From positions 428,001 through 492,000 of the forward strand of contig CP066701.1 of the NCBI GenBank assembly GCA_016756695.1: a stretch of DNA of 64,000 nt. Reading direction: 5' to 3'. Both the position numbers and the translations under genes were made by a program. The notes beneath the pieces were generated by a model, which saw only the letters and a program-made list of their open reading frames with translations, did not search any database and was not told where the DNA came from. This document shows, one piece after another, positions 7,588 to 16,365 of this stretch (position 1 is its first letter; every line of letters begins with the position of its first letter). This DNA comes from Heyndrickxia sporothermodurans. GTDB lineage: Bacteria > Bacillota > Bacilli > Bacillales > Bacillaceae_C.

Positions 7588-8940
7588 TCATGCTACTTGT
7601 TGCTGATTTAATTGTACATTAATTCGGTCTGCGGCTAACTTTGAAGCATTATAAATAAGGGTTACCATGTCAAAATGAATTTTTGCACGTTTCCCAGTAC
7701 GATAGCGAACATTGTTCAGTTGAAAGAATTCTTTCAGATAGGCATTAACCCGTTCTACGGCAGTACGACGTTTGAAAATGTTTTTCCATGCTTGTGACCC
7801 GCGTGCTGGTGCGGTATATCTGCGAAGGTCTGAAGTGATTTTCACTTTATAAACCTTTTGGCAAATACCTTCATTAGCTAAGGGACAGTCGCTGCATTCC
7901 TTTGGTCTTGTGTATTTCAATGTTTCATATTTAGGATCAAAACTATCATAACGATAAGAATGCTCTCTGAAACAAGTTGGGGCAAAGTGTTTATCATAGC
8001 CAATGATTTCCCCTTCATTTCGCTTATTATACGCGATGACGGATTGTTGTCCCATTCGATGTACCTGCTCGTATATGGGTTCATAGTCATAGCCCGCATC
8101 CATTGTTTGATAACGTAATGGAAGGTGAAGGCGTTCCTGAATTCCTTTCAGTAAAGGGATAGCTGCCTTACCATCATTTAGACTCCCAGATGAAAAAAGA
8201 GCCTGTAGAATGTATTGGCTTGATGTACCAACGGCTAAATGACCTTTGTAGCCAAACCAAAAAACATTTTGTCCTTCTGAGTTCTTTTTCACGCCCCATT
8301 TAGGGTCTTGGGGAACTTCGGCACGTAGTTCGGCTAGGGGAACATCTAATTGGGCCACAATTTTTCTATCATATAAAGGTAAATTGGCTTCCGTTTCAGC
8401 TTGTTCTTTAAGCCACCCGTCACGCTCATCTTTTGATTTCCGACCACGTTTTTGGGGTTCAGATTTTGGCTTTTCTTCTTTTGGCTGCGCTTGGTCTCGT
8501 GCTTCAAAATGGGTTGCATCAATGGCCACTGTATCATCCGTGATGAAACCTTCTGCAATAGCCTGGAGGACCACTTTTTCTTGTTCTTTCTCAAGGATAT
8601 CGCTTTCCTCCAATTTCGTTATGAGACGTGAATAGGAGGATTCTGAAGGCACATGATCAGAAACCAAAAAGCCACAATTTAACTTAAAAGCTAGATCATC
8701 ATGAAGACGTTTTATAAGATCCTTCATCGTAGGGATGCGCTCTATGTATCTTACAAAGGTGGAGATAATCATGGCTGCATAGTTTAGTTCTTCCGGTGCA
8801 CCCAACCGTGATTTTTTCGCCACTTGATGGTACATCGAATCCAAATCTACCGCTGAAATAATGGCTTCATATTTTTGGGTAGGTTCCATGTCAAATAATT
8901 CCTGTATGCCAAATAGGCTAGGTTGTCGTATAATAGTCAT
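7588..8940 (-). CDS. DDE transposase, IS5/IS1182-like
   Basis: A 450-residue transposase. The DDE triad can be placed at V-A-I-D-A-T-H-F-E-A, Q-T-M-D-A-G-Y-D-Y and R-R-T-A-V-E-R-V-N-A-Y-L. A basic linker (K-R-G-R-K-S-K) lies near residue 180 and a cysteine cluster (C-S-D-C-P-L-A-N-E-G-I-C) sits between the second D and the E, as in IS1182-type enzymes. Start at ATG 8940 with GGAGGAG 8 nt upstream, rather than the longer frame at 8979, whose extra codons run to the IS66 target site. The protein looks complete, but IS66 has separated it from its natural upstream region. Confidence 0.8.
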   Translation of the reverse strand: MTIIRQPSLFGIQELFDMEPTQKYEAIISAVDLDSMYHQVAKKSRLGAPEELNYAAMIISTFVRYIERIPTMKDLIKRLHDDLAFKLNCGFLVSDHVPSESSYSRLITKLEESDILEKEQEKVVLQAIAEGFITDDTVAIDATHFEARDQAQPKEEKPKSEPQKRGRKSKDERDGWLKEQAETEANLPLYDRKIVAQLDVPLAELRAEVPQDPKWGVKKNSEGQNVFWFGYKGHLAVGTSSQYILQALFSSGSLNDGKAAIPLLKGIQERLHLPLRYQTMDAGYDYEPIYEQVHRMGQQSVIAYNKRNEGEIIGYDKHFAPTCFREHSYRYDSFDPKYETLKYTRPKECSDCPLANEGICQKVYKVKITSDLRRYTAPARGSQAWKNIFKRRTAVERVNAYLKEFFQLNNVRYRTGKRAKIHFDMVTLIYNASKLAADRINVQLNQQQVA

Positions 8941-9028
8941 AAGAAGTACTCCTCCAGTCTTTTTATGGTTTGTGGTCAACGTAAGCCCGAATTATAAAAA
9001 ATAAGTGTACCTTTCGGTACGCATCGTA

Positions 9029-9071
9029 AATAGCCGTAAATTCTGACTTTTTTAATCGAATTACGGCTATT
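9029..9071 (-). terminator. hairpin after IS66 tnpC
   Basis: An 11-bp perfect stem AATAGCCGTAA/TTACGGCTATT lies just downstream of the tnpC stop. A smaller GTACC/GGTAC hairpin follows at 9008-9020. The T-run is weak, so it may be a transcription block or a structural part of the IS end. Confidence 0.5.
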
Positions 9072-9075
9072 TCAT

Positions 9076-10668
9076 TTATTTGCTACATTCTGCCTGAATC
9101 ATTTTTGACCAGGGCATGTATTGATCTAAAATTTCAGGGTTTTGTTGGACGCCGAGATTTGGTAAATCCGTAAAAAGTTTCTTTATATATTCATAGAAAT
9201 CAACGCCGTTACTTTTGGCAGTTTCAGCAATACTTAAACAGATGGCATTCGCTTTTGCACCAGCTTCACTTACACTAAAGAGCCAATTTTTTCTTCCTAT
9301 AACGTTGGGACGGATGGCGTTCTCGGCTGGATTATTATCCATTTCAATTCGCCCATCATTCAGGAATAATTTGAGTCCATTTGCCCTGTTTAATGTGTAT
9401 TCAGCTGCTTTTGCTAACGCATTTTTTCCGTAAAATGGTGATGTTTCAACCCAGTGAAGGAATTCCTCCACGATTGGCTTCGAGTACTTTTGACGTTTTT
9501 TTCTTCGTTTACTCGGAGACAAACGTTTAAATTGCCTTTCTAGTCGATATAAATCATCACAATATTTCACACCGATTCTACCATTTTTGCTATCAGCTTT
9601 CAGCCAATAACGACGAACATGCGCCCAACAATTTGCGAAATTAACGCCTTCCAACTTATCATAAGCAGAATAACCATCACACACAATCGTTCCAGAAAAG
9701 CCTTCAATAAAACTTTCAAGGACAGATCGAGCTCGAGATAATGCGCTTTGAAAGAGAGTCATTGTTGGCCCTTGGCTTGGCACACTTCGAAACACCCAAT
9801 TATACGCATTGGCTTGGCCAGATTTCCCATCGGATCGGTTGATAATTTGTCCGTATGTTTCATCGACATGCAAAACCGATTTTGCCATCATCAACTCTTT
9901 CATTCGTTCGTATACAGGTAACAGCCAATCATGTGCTACACGGATAACCCAATTCGATAGGTTTTTATCATTGGTATTCAGTCCATAGCGATTCCATTCC
10001 TTTACCTGACGGTAAAGAGGTAAATATTGTGCAAATTTATCATAGATGACTTTGGCAAGTACGCTAGGACTTGCGATGCTACGCTGAATCGCTGGTTGTG
10101 GTGCTTTCCCGCGTTTGATTTGTGCTGGCTGTGATGAATCAACTTTGCAGTCTTTACATTCATACGCATGTTCAATGTGCTGTACTTTCATCATTTTTGC
10201 AGGAATAAATTTTGCTTCTTCACGTACAAGTGTACTACCAATTTCAATCATTTGCCCTTGGCAACAGTCACAGATTGTATTTTTCGGATGATGGTGAATA
10301 GCTTCTACTTCAATACCATCATGCAAGGAATCATTTCGTTTTTTTGATTTAACTTTTCGTACAACAGTATAAGAGATTGTCTGTTGGCTTTGTTCTTCTG
10401 TGTGCTCAGGTTCGCTAAAAGCCGGGTCATCATCAAATAATGAGCCTTGCCCATCTGGTACGTTGTATTTCGATTTTTCGGATTTCGATCCATATAAAAG
10501 TTTTGTTAAATGGCGAATTTGTTCAGTTAGCGCTTCAATCTGTTTAGTTGATTGATCTAGCTTTTTCGATAAGTCTTTGTTTTGTTGATTTGAATGAGCC
10601 AATTGTTCTTCGAGAAGTCGAATTAATTTCCCATATGGATTCTTGTTATTGGAAGAAGTATTAACCAT
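9076..10668 (-). CDS. tnpC: IS66 transposase TnpC
   Basis: A full-length IS66 transposase of 530 residues. It has an N-terminal coiled coil (about residues 15-60), the leucine-rich L-L-Y-G-S-K-S-E-K motif, a zinc finger (C-D-C-C-Q-G and C-K-D-C, about residues 133-180) and the DDE core at H-V-D-E-T-Y-G, V-C-D-G-Y-S-A-Y-D and N-N-P-A-E-N-A-I-R-P. The C-terminal helical extension is present. Start ATG 10668 with AAGTGGTG upstream. It follows tnpB after about 100 bp. No frameshift, so probably active. Confidence 0.93.
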   Translation of the reverse strand: MVNTSSNNKNPYGKLIRLLEEQLAHSNQQNKDLSKKLDQSTKQIEALTEQIRHLTKLLYGSKSEKSKYNVPDGQGSLFDDDPAFSEPEHTEEQSQQTISYTVVRKVKSKKRNDSLHDGIEVEAIHHHPKNTICDCCQGQMIEIGSTLVREEAKFIPAKMMKVQHIEHAYECKDCKVDSSQPAQIKRGKAPQPAIQRSIASPSVLAKVIYDKFAQYLPLYRQVKEWNRYGLNTNDKNLSNWVIRVAHDWLLPVYERMKELMMAKSVLHVDETYGQIINRSDGKSGQANAYNWVFRSVPSQGPTMTLFQSALSRARSVLESFIEGFSGTIVCDGYSAYDKLEGVNFANCWAHVRRYWLKADSKNGRIGVKYCDDLYRLERQFKRLSPSKRRKKRQKYSKPIVEEFLHWVETSPFYGKNALAKAAEYTLNRANGLKLFLNDGRIEMDNNPAENAIRPNVIGRKNWLFSVSEAGAKANAICLSIAETAKSNGVDFYEYIKKLFTDLPNLGVQQNPEILDQYMPWSKMIQAECSK

Positions 10669-10770
10669 TTATTTCACCACTTTTCGTTCACCATAAGTTA
10701 GTTATATTATAACATTTTTAACGTAGAAAGCGAAGTTGAAAATGGCTATAAACCAACATTTCTAGCTTGT

Positions 10771-11124
10771 TTAGAATACTCCTTTTTGTGATTTTTGAAT
10801 GGCCTTTGGTTGCTGAATGGACAACCCTTCTAACAACCAGCGAACCTCCTGTTGCGAAAGTTTACGTACTTCATTTTCATCTTTTGGCCATTGAAGTTTT
10901 CCTCCATCTAGTCGCTTATAAAGCATGGCGAAACCATCGCCATCAAAATATAAACATTTATAACGGTCTTTACTCCAACCAGAGAAAAGGAAAATAGAAT
11001 CTCCATATGGATCAAGTTCGAAAGAATCTTGAATTAGCGTTGCTAATCCATCAATTCCCTTCCTCATATCTGTTTTACCGCAAATAATATAAATGTTTTT
11101 TACACTGGTATAATCATGTTTCAT
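10771..11124 (-). CDS. tnpB: IS66 accessory protein TnpB
   Basis: A 117-residue IS66 Orf2 protein, recognised by G-K-T-D-M-R-K-G-I-D-G-L-A, the D-S-I-F-L-F-S-G-W-S-K-D-R motif and C-L-Y-F-D-G-D-G-F. Length is normal for the family. TnpB is needed for IS66 transposition, but its biochemical role is not settled. Its ATG overlaps the TGA of tnpA (ATGA at 11121-11124), so translation is probably coupled. It shares the minus-strand IS66 operon with tnpA and tnpC, and all three look complete. Confidence 0.92.
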   Translation of the reverse strand: MKHDYTSVKNIYIICGKTDMRKGIDGLATLIQDSFELDPYGDSIFLFSGWSKDRYKCLYFDGDGFAMLYKRLDGGKLQWPKDENEVRKLSQQEVRWLLEGLSIQQPKAIQKSQKGVF

Positions 11125-11312
11125 AGATTTTTCAACTCCCTCATGACCGTTTGGATGATGTGCTCATCTACGCCGTTGAAGAAGGAAATTTCAGCAGCTT
11201 CAATTTTGATTGTGCAAAAGCTATTTGAAGGATCTTTCGAAGTTGTGGATGTTATAATATTTTTTTCTGGTTGTATTGAAACGGGGACGATTGTTAGTTT
11301 TTGTTGTGACAT
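11121..11312 (-). CDS. tnpA: IS66 accessory protein TnpA-like (short)
   Basis: A 63-residue protein at the TnpA position of IS66. It is shorter than the roughly 100-residue proteobacterial TnpA; Bacillus elements often carry such a short form. The C-terminal half (F-C-T-I-K-I-E-A-A-E-I-S-F-F-N-G-V) matches the N-V-x-I-x-x-G-x-V-E-I-x-F-x-x-x-V pattern of the family. The usual N-terminal helix-turn-helix seems absent or very short. AAGGAGGTG precedes the ATG. The stop overlaps the tnpB start. Confidence 0.8.
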   Translation of the reverse strand: MSQQKLTIVPVSIQPEKNIITSTTSKDPSNSFCTIKIEAAEISFFNGVDEHIIQTVMRELKNL

Positions 11313-11584
11313 AGGAAAAGCACCTCCTTAATTGATACGATTATTGTACTAAGGGGTGCTGATCATTTATATGCGTTGTTTGAATGGGGGCTTACTGGTC
11401 AACTACCATTATACAAGATTTGGGGAGGTACTTCTTTTTTTATCTCTTAAACCCCTTGATACACAAGGGCTAAGAATTATGAAATTCATTCAAGTCTATA
11501 TTTATTTAAAAAGTTCTTTTATATTTTAATAACCAGCTGGGAAATCGTGTTAATCACATTGGTATGATTAAGAGAGAGGGTATG

Positions 11585-11881
11585 ATGAGTTCTGTTAGAG
11601 TCAAACAAAGGGAACATGGGTTAACATTTTTTCAACTTTTTAAAAAGTCACCTCATTTTACATCCTTGTTATTTGGGCAAATTTTTTCATATCTAGGTAG
11701 CTCGATTACAAATGTAATCATGCCTATTGTGGTTTTGCAAGAGACAAAATCGGCAGCCATGATGGGAACGGTTATGGCAGTTTATATGGTACCGTTTATT
11801 TTGCTCCTGCCATTTTCAGGAGTACTCGTTGATAAAATGAATAAAGTAAAACCATGTTATTGGAATAGCTTCAAAGAATAG
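11585..11881 (+). pseudogene. MFS efflux transporter, N-terminal fragment
   Basis: The frame encodes about 98 residues that match the first two to three helices of an MFS macrolide-efflux-type transporter: F-G-Q-I-F-S-Y-L-G-S-S-I-T, then V-V-L-Q-E-T-K-S-A-A-M-M-G, then F-S-G-V-L-V-D-K-M-N, the A-motif region. After K-V-K the sequence becomes unrelated and stops. The remaining ten or so helices are missing, so this is a 5' remnant. GAGAGAGG precedes ATG 11585. It sits between the IS cluster and the next gene, where a deletion presumably removed the rest. Confidence 0.75.
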
Positions 11882-11987
11882 AAGTTATAATTTACTGAAC
11901 CAAGTCCTCATTCATATAGTAAAATAACAGATAGTAATCATCTTTTTCATAATCAATATTTAAAGTAGCAGAGAGGGGAGATCACCC

Positions 11988-13796
11988 TTGCCGGATTGGT
12001 CATATCAAACGATATTTAAACCGATTCTTCAAAAGCTTCCACCTTCCTTTAGTCGGGAATTTATTCACCATGGGATGAGCATAGTATCATCGACAACCAT
12101 TGGTGAAAGATTTATAGAATTTCTTGGCCACATGGCACCTTCTAAAAAACTAGAGAAGCAGATATGTGGGCTTCAGTTTCCTTCTCCTGTTGGACTAAGT
12201 GGCAAAATTGATCCGAAATTATCCGGAATAAAAGCTTTCCAAAATCTCGGTTTTGGTTTTATGGAAATTGGCCCAGTTTCAATTCTTGGTTCATCAGAGA
12301 AAGAAGAACTTCGGATTGACCACAAGCAGGAACAAATTTTGGGATATAGCGAAAGGATACCGCTATCAAAAGTCAAAGAGAAACTCGCCTCTTTGAAAAA
12401 AAAGAAAGTACCATTTTTTATAAAAGTAGAGGGAACGCTACAAGAATCAAAGCAGATTTGTGAAGAGCTCGATCCTTTTAGTGATGGATTCATTATAAAC
12501 AGTCATACTTTTCATTCGGTTAATGAATACATTTTTTTTCGTGAGCAAATAAATAAACCTATTTTATTAGCTTATTCAGCCGAGAGTTTTACTGACAGTA
12601 ATAACCTAGAAAACTATCATGCAGATGGAATATTAATTGAAGAAAGCCATTCACTTGATAGGCTTCAGCATGCACTTATTGCTATAAGGAAAGTACATAA
12701 GGATATACCCATTATCACTTCGGGTGGAGTAAGAGAGCCAGCAGATGCTATTAGATTATTCGATAGTGGAGCTTCCCTTATTTTGTTAGGATTTGAATAC
12801 GTGTTTACCGGACCTGGTCTCCCAAAGAGGATTAATGAGGCTTTTGAGAATAGATTCTCGAAGGAACCAGCAAAAGTTGAAGGATGGATTTGGTATTGGT
12901 TGTTCGGTTTGGCGATCACAGTAGCTGGTTTTATTGCTCTGCTTTTTAGTATGACAAGGATTATTCTTCCATATGATGAATCTTTTTTAGAAATCTTTAG
13001 AAATGATATTCTACGTTTCAATCCTGCCATTTTATACTTTATGGCACATGACCGGATGACACTTTCAGGAACGATGATTTCAGGTGGATTTATTTACATG
13101 CAGCTTTCAAGGCATGGAATCAGATATGGTATTCATTGGGCAAGAAAAGCAGTAAATATAGCAGGGCTGGTTGGTTTTCTTGGTATTTTCTTATTTATCG
13201 GTTACGGCTATTTCAATTGGCTTCATGGATTGTTTTGGCTTATATTATTACCTTTATTTATTATTGGATATGTGAAATCAAGAAATGCAACAGGAGCACC
13301 AAAAAGTACTAACCTTTTCAATCATCGATACTGGAAGTTGAGTTTAATCGGTCAACTAGCCTTTGTCCTATTAGGCGCTTCATTAACTCTTGGCGGTGTT
13401 GTCATTTCTTTCATTGGTGCATCAAGTGTCTTTGTACCAACGGATCTTACCTACTTATGTCTATCTCCAGAGGCACTTAGTGGATTTAATGAACGCTTAA
13501 TCCCTGTTATTGCGCATGACCGTGCCGGATTTGGAAGTGCCCTATTAAGTGTAGGTTTACTCGTATTGATGCTTGCCTTATGGGGAATTCGCGAGGGAGA
13601 AAGATGGGTTTGGTGGACCTTCACAATTGGTGCCATTCCCGCTTTTTCAGCGGGAATTGTCACTCATTTTATTATCGCGTATACCGATTTTGTTCACTTA
13701 TTACCAGCCTATTTTGCATTATTCCTATACTTAGTAGGTGTAATTTGTACAGCACCATTTTTATTAAAAGGAAATGATAATTTGTCAATATCCTGA
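11988..13796 (+). CDS. PyrD-like flavin domain fused to a duplicated membrane domain
   Basis: A 602-residue two-part protein. Residues 1-295 follow the dihydroorotate dehydrogenase barrel: F-P-S-P-V-G-L-S-G-K-I-D, L-G-F-G-F-M-E-I-G-P-V, F-I-K-V-E-G, and the FMN-phosphate segment I-T-S-G-G-V-R-E-P-A-D-A-I followed by G-A-S-L-I-L-L-G and G-P-G-L-P-K. The N-x-S/C-S-P-N-T catalytic segment is replaced by I-N-S-H-T-F, so orotate chemistry is doubtful. Residues 300-602 hold about seven helices in two similar halves, each starting with A-H-D-R and containing G-I-R-x-G. Start is TTG 11988 with GAGGGGAG 7 nt upstream. Substrate unknown; a membrane flavoprotein of uncertain function. Confidence 0.75.
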   Translation: MPDWSYQTIFKPILQKLPPSFSREFIHHGMSIVSSTTIGERFIEFLGHMAPSKKLEKQICGLQFPSPVGLSGKIDPKLSGIKAFQNLGFGFMEIGPVSILGSSEKEELRIDHKQEQILGYSERIPLSKVKEKLASLKKKKVPFFIKVEGTLQESKQICEELDPFSDGFIINSHTFHSVNEYIFFREQINKPILLAYSAESFTDSNNLENYHADGILIEESHSLDRLQHALIAIRKVHKDIPIITSGGVREPADAIRLFDSGASLILLGFEYVFTGPGLPKRINEAFENRFSKEPAKVEGWIWYWLFGLAITVAGFIALLFSMTRIILPYDESFLEIFRNDILRFNPAILYFMAHDRMTLSGTMISGGFIYMQLSRHGIRYGIHWARKAVNIAGLVGFLGIFLFIGYGYFNWLHGLFWLILLPLFIIGYVKSRNATGAPKSTNLFNHRYWKLSLIGQLAFVLLGASLTLGGVVISFIGASSVFVPTDLTYLCLSPEALSGFNERLIPVIAHDRAGFGSALLSVGLLVLMLALWGIREGERWVWWTFTIGAIPAFSAGIVTHFIIAYTDFVHLLPAYFALFLYLVGVICTAPFLLKGNDNLSIS

Positions 13797-13811
13797 TGTT
13801 ACACAAGCAAC

Positions 13812-13846
13812 AAGAGATAGCCAAATGTTCTTTGGTTATCTCTTTT
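13812..13846 (+). terminator. rho-independent terminator
   Basis: Stem AAGAGATAGCCAAA/TTTGGTTATCTCTT with a five-base loop and a TT tail. It ends the PyrD-like fusion gene and can also serve the converging kinase gene. Confidence 0.8.
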
Positions 13847-13891
13847 GTGCTAATAATGCGGTAGTCTACACAATTTGTCGATACTATCAAT

Positions 13892-15451
13892 TTATATATC
13901 TTTTTTAAAAATATAATCATTTAAAGCAAGTTGAAGTGTGCCTTTTGATACTGCATTTTCATTTAGGTTAATACCTAATGAGATCATATGTTTAACAATC
14001 TCTGAGCGTATTCCTGTTAGAACGGTATTACATCCCATCATCGAAAAACCTCTTATTAACCTAGCAAAATGCTGAAATACAGTATCATCCGACATGTACG
14101 CAACACCTGAAAGGTCAACGATTAATGTTCGAATATGATTCGCACCGATGCTAGTAAGTACATGATCTTCAATTATCGACATCCTTGTTCTGTCAATATT
14201 ACCAATTAACAGCAATATCGATATTTCATCATTAATCGGAATAATTGGAACGGAAAGATTTTCAACCAATTTTCTTTGTGAAGCGAGTAATTCATCTTTA
14301 TAATTCGAGTAACTAATGAAAAAATACGTTAAAAATTGATCAATAAGTTCATTCACCTTTTTTTCCAACGTAAAAAATTCATCCCGTTTTACTTCTGTCT
14401 GGTGCCTCAAGTCATAATTATATAGGAAATCCCATAAGGTCCGTCGAATCGCTTGAATCCACTCTAATTTAAATGCGAGAGTAATCGAATTTTTCGCCCA
14501 TGCAACTCCTTCTTGCTTGGCAAAAGTTATCAATTCATGTTCACGCTCTTCTACTACAAATAAAACTAATTTATGTGCATTTTGTAATAAATTAATATTC
14601 CCTAATGTATGTATTTCTTCAATTTTATCACTAACATTTATCGCTTCATCTAGTAATCTCTCTTCAAATGAAGTACGATTTGCAAATAAGAAATCTTTTA
14701 TAGTATCATTTTTACTAAATTTCAAGTTCAATTTTCTCACACCACGTTTCTGTAAGCGATGTTCCTTTGGAACTTTTATCGTGAATGTTGTACCTTGATT
14801 TTCTTTACTAACAATATTAATTCTCCCACCATGCTGATAGATAACTGAAAAGACCTGGGTAAGTCCCATTCCCGTTCCATTTTCTTTCGTCGTAAAAAAT
14901 GGGGTTCCAAGTAATTTGAGTTTATCTTCTGGAATTCCTACGCCAGAATCTTTAATCGTAACAATCACCTCGTTTTCAGAAGCAGTATGAGTGATTTTGA
15001 TCGTACCCTTTCCAGGTATTGATTCGATAGCATTTTTAATCAGATTGAAAAACGCCTTTTTAAATTGATTTTTCATTCCATAAATCATTGCGTCTGTATC
15101 TTTAAAGTCAGTAAGAATAGATATATCATACATTTTATCTTGAAAAAGGTTTAAAATTGCTTCCAATTCTTCAGATAAATAGATTGACTGATATTCCTCC
15201 TCCTGTAGATCTGGTTTCGAGACCTGAAGGAGGTTATTTAATGTCGTTAACGCATTTTCTAATTCTGACTGTGCAATATTTAAATACTCATTCTTCTCTT
15301 CCTGATTGAGTAGCTGCAAAAATCCTTTAACAGCCGTTAATGGGTTTTTTACTTCATGTGCGATTCCTGCGGCAATTTGACCGACAGATGCCAGTTGGCT
15401 TAAATGAGTATCGCTCCTCTGCTCTTCATTTAATGTTTTATGCGATTCCAA
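13892..15451 (-). CDS. histidine kinase fused to an RsbR-like STAS module
   Basis: A 519-residue cytoplasmic protein. It opens directly with a HisKA H-box (A-G-I-A-H-E-V-K-N-P-L, His about 32). A HATPase follows with N-box N-L-I-K-N-A-I-E-S, G1 box D-S-G-V-G-I-P and G2 box G-T-G-M-G-L. From about residue 255 a helical region resembles the N-terminal module of RsbR co-antagonists, and the C-terminus is a STAS domain (L-I-V-D-L-S-G-V-A-Y-M-S-D-D-T-V). No transmembrane or PAS sensor exists. Start is TTG 15451 after AAAGGAAG. No response regulator gene is adjacent. The joining of kinase and stressosome-type modules suggests crosstalk with the general stress pathway; that is inference. Confidence 0.8.
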   Translation of the reverse strand: MESHKTLNEEQRSDTHLSQLASVGQIAAGIAHEVKNPLTAVKGFLQLLNQEEKNEYLNIAQSELENALTTLNNLLQVSKPDLQEEEYQSIYLSEELEAILNLFQDKMYDISILTDFKDTDAMIYGMKNQFKKAFFNLIKNAIESIPGKGTIKITHTASENEVIVTIKDSGVGIPEDKLKLLGTPFFTTKENGTGMGLTQVFSVIYQHGGRINIVSKENQGTTFTIKVPKEHRLQKRGVRKLNLKFSKNDTIKDFLFANRTSFEERLLDEAINVSDKIEEIHTLGNINLLQNAHKLVLFVVEEREHELITFAKQEGVAWAKNSITLAFKLEWIQAIRRTLWDFLYNYDLRHQTEVKRDEFFTLEKKVNELIDQFLTYFFISYSNYKDELLASQRKLVENLSVPIIPINDEISILLLIGNIDRTRMSIIEDHVLTSIGANHIRTLIVDLSGVAYMSDDTVFQHFARLIRGFSMMGCNTVLTGIRSEIVKHMISLGINLNENAVSKGTLQLALNDYIFKKDI

Positions 15452-15607
15452 TGTTGTAATCTTCCTTTCTCAAAGTATCCTTGTTTTAAAATGAGAGAAT
15501 AATGCAAATAGTATTTCACTTATAGCTATTGTACTAAAAAAGTTTTGAAAGTGAATGAATTTGTACTCAAGTTAGGAAAGCTACTACCATTTATAAAGAA
15601 ATCAATT

Positions 15608-16144
15608 TTACCTTTGGCGTCGTGTAGCCGCATTTTTAGATTGCGAAAATCGTTTAAACAGAAGTTCTGCCAAAGACACCTCAGCCTTTTCTTCAAAAAC
15701 GTTTTCTTGCCATCTTTGATATAAATATATGATGGGCACAGTGATGGCAATCATAATGAAGAGCCCAAAATTGGACATACTGTTCATCGTATAAAGCCCT
15801 ACTTTCTGAAAGATAAAAGGACTTATAATAAGAGCTTGAATTAAATCGATAACCCAATTTACAATAAGGAAAAGCCAAAAATTCGGATAGGTAAAATAAA
15901 ACATATAAATGGTCGTTACAATCAGAAATCCATATACAAAAGATGAAATATTGGTGAGAAAGAATACATTGCTTGTTTCGTGAACATCCCACCAATTCCA
16001 AACTTCAGCCATTTGAAAAAGAATTGTATATAAAACAGCCATGAATAGAGATACTGGCATAAAACGCTTTACACGTTTCGTATCTAAGGGGAGCAATAAA
16101 AACCAAGGAGCTAAAAATAAAATCCATGAGACAATCTGACCCAT
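15608..16144 (-). CDS. CBO0543-like five-helix membrane protein
   Basis: A 178-residue membrane protein with about five helices and a basic C-terminal tail (R-F-S-Q-S-K-N-A-A-T-R-R-Q-R). It shares with the protein at 56193-56654 the motifs R-x-M-P-V, the V-W/Y-N-W-W segment, N-W-V-I-D/N-A-I-I-D, and N-N/S-F-G-L-F-I followed by Y-Q-x-W-Q. These features fit the CBO0543 family of spore-former membrane proteins, function unknown. I choose ATG 16144 (GGAGGT 8 nt upstream) over the longer frame at 16159. Monocistronic, transcribed away from the UPF0145 gene. Confidence 0.65.
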   Translation of the reverse strand: MGQIVSWILFLAPWFLLLPLDTKRVKRFMPVSLFMAVLYTILFQMAEVWNWWDVHETSNVFFLTNISSFVYGFLIVTTIYMFYFTYPNFWLFLIVNWVIDLIQALIISPFIFQKVGLYTMNSMSNFGLFIMIAITVPIIYLYQRWQENVFEEKAEVSLAELLFKRFSQSKNAATRRQR

Positions 16145-16365
16145 TCGATATACCTCCAATTAAAAATACCTAATTGATATTGTACCCTCTTTTTCGGTAG
16201 ATAATCGTTCGTCCGCGAAGTAGGATAACTGAGATATAATTAATCCGATGATCTGCTTAGAAGCCAACACAATTGCCTCTTTATTTGAAAAAACAATGGT
16301 ATCTTTCACTCAAAACAAAGTAAAATGAACATGTAGCGAATCAATTATGAAAAGGGGCGTTCCAT

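Larger units (their letters stand above)
8981..11393 (-). mobile_element. complete IS66-family element
   Basis: Both ends begin GTAAGCCC reading inwards (8981 and 11393), the typical IS66 terminus. An exact 8-bp target duplication TGGTCAAC flanks it (8973-8980 and 11394-11401). All three accessory and transposase genes are present and intact in the order tnpA-tnpB-tnpC on the minus strand. The element is 2413 bp and appears capable of transposition. The clean duplication suggests a fairly recent insertion. Confidence 0.92.
7457..11430 (-). mobile_element. DDE-transposase element carrying a nested IS66 (boundaries tentative)
   Basis: The transposase at 7588-8940 belongs to an element whose ends I can only suggest: AGTCCGTCCCTTTAA at 7457 and, reading inwards from the right, AGTACCTCCCCAAATC near 11430. 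They match at about half of their positions. No target duplication was confirmed. The IS66 element at 8981-11393 lies inside, in the gap between this transposase and its presumed promoter end (a TATAAT lies in the TTGTATAATGG stretch just right of IS66). Confidence 0.35.

Noticed and set aside
12173-12493. Long antisense frames inside the PyrD-like gene
   Set aside because: Shadow frames of a well-supported gene, with no ribosome site.
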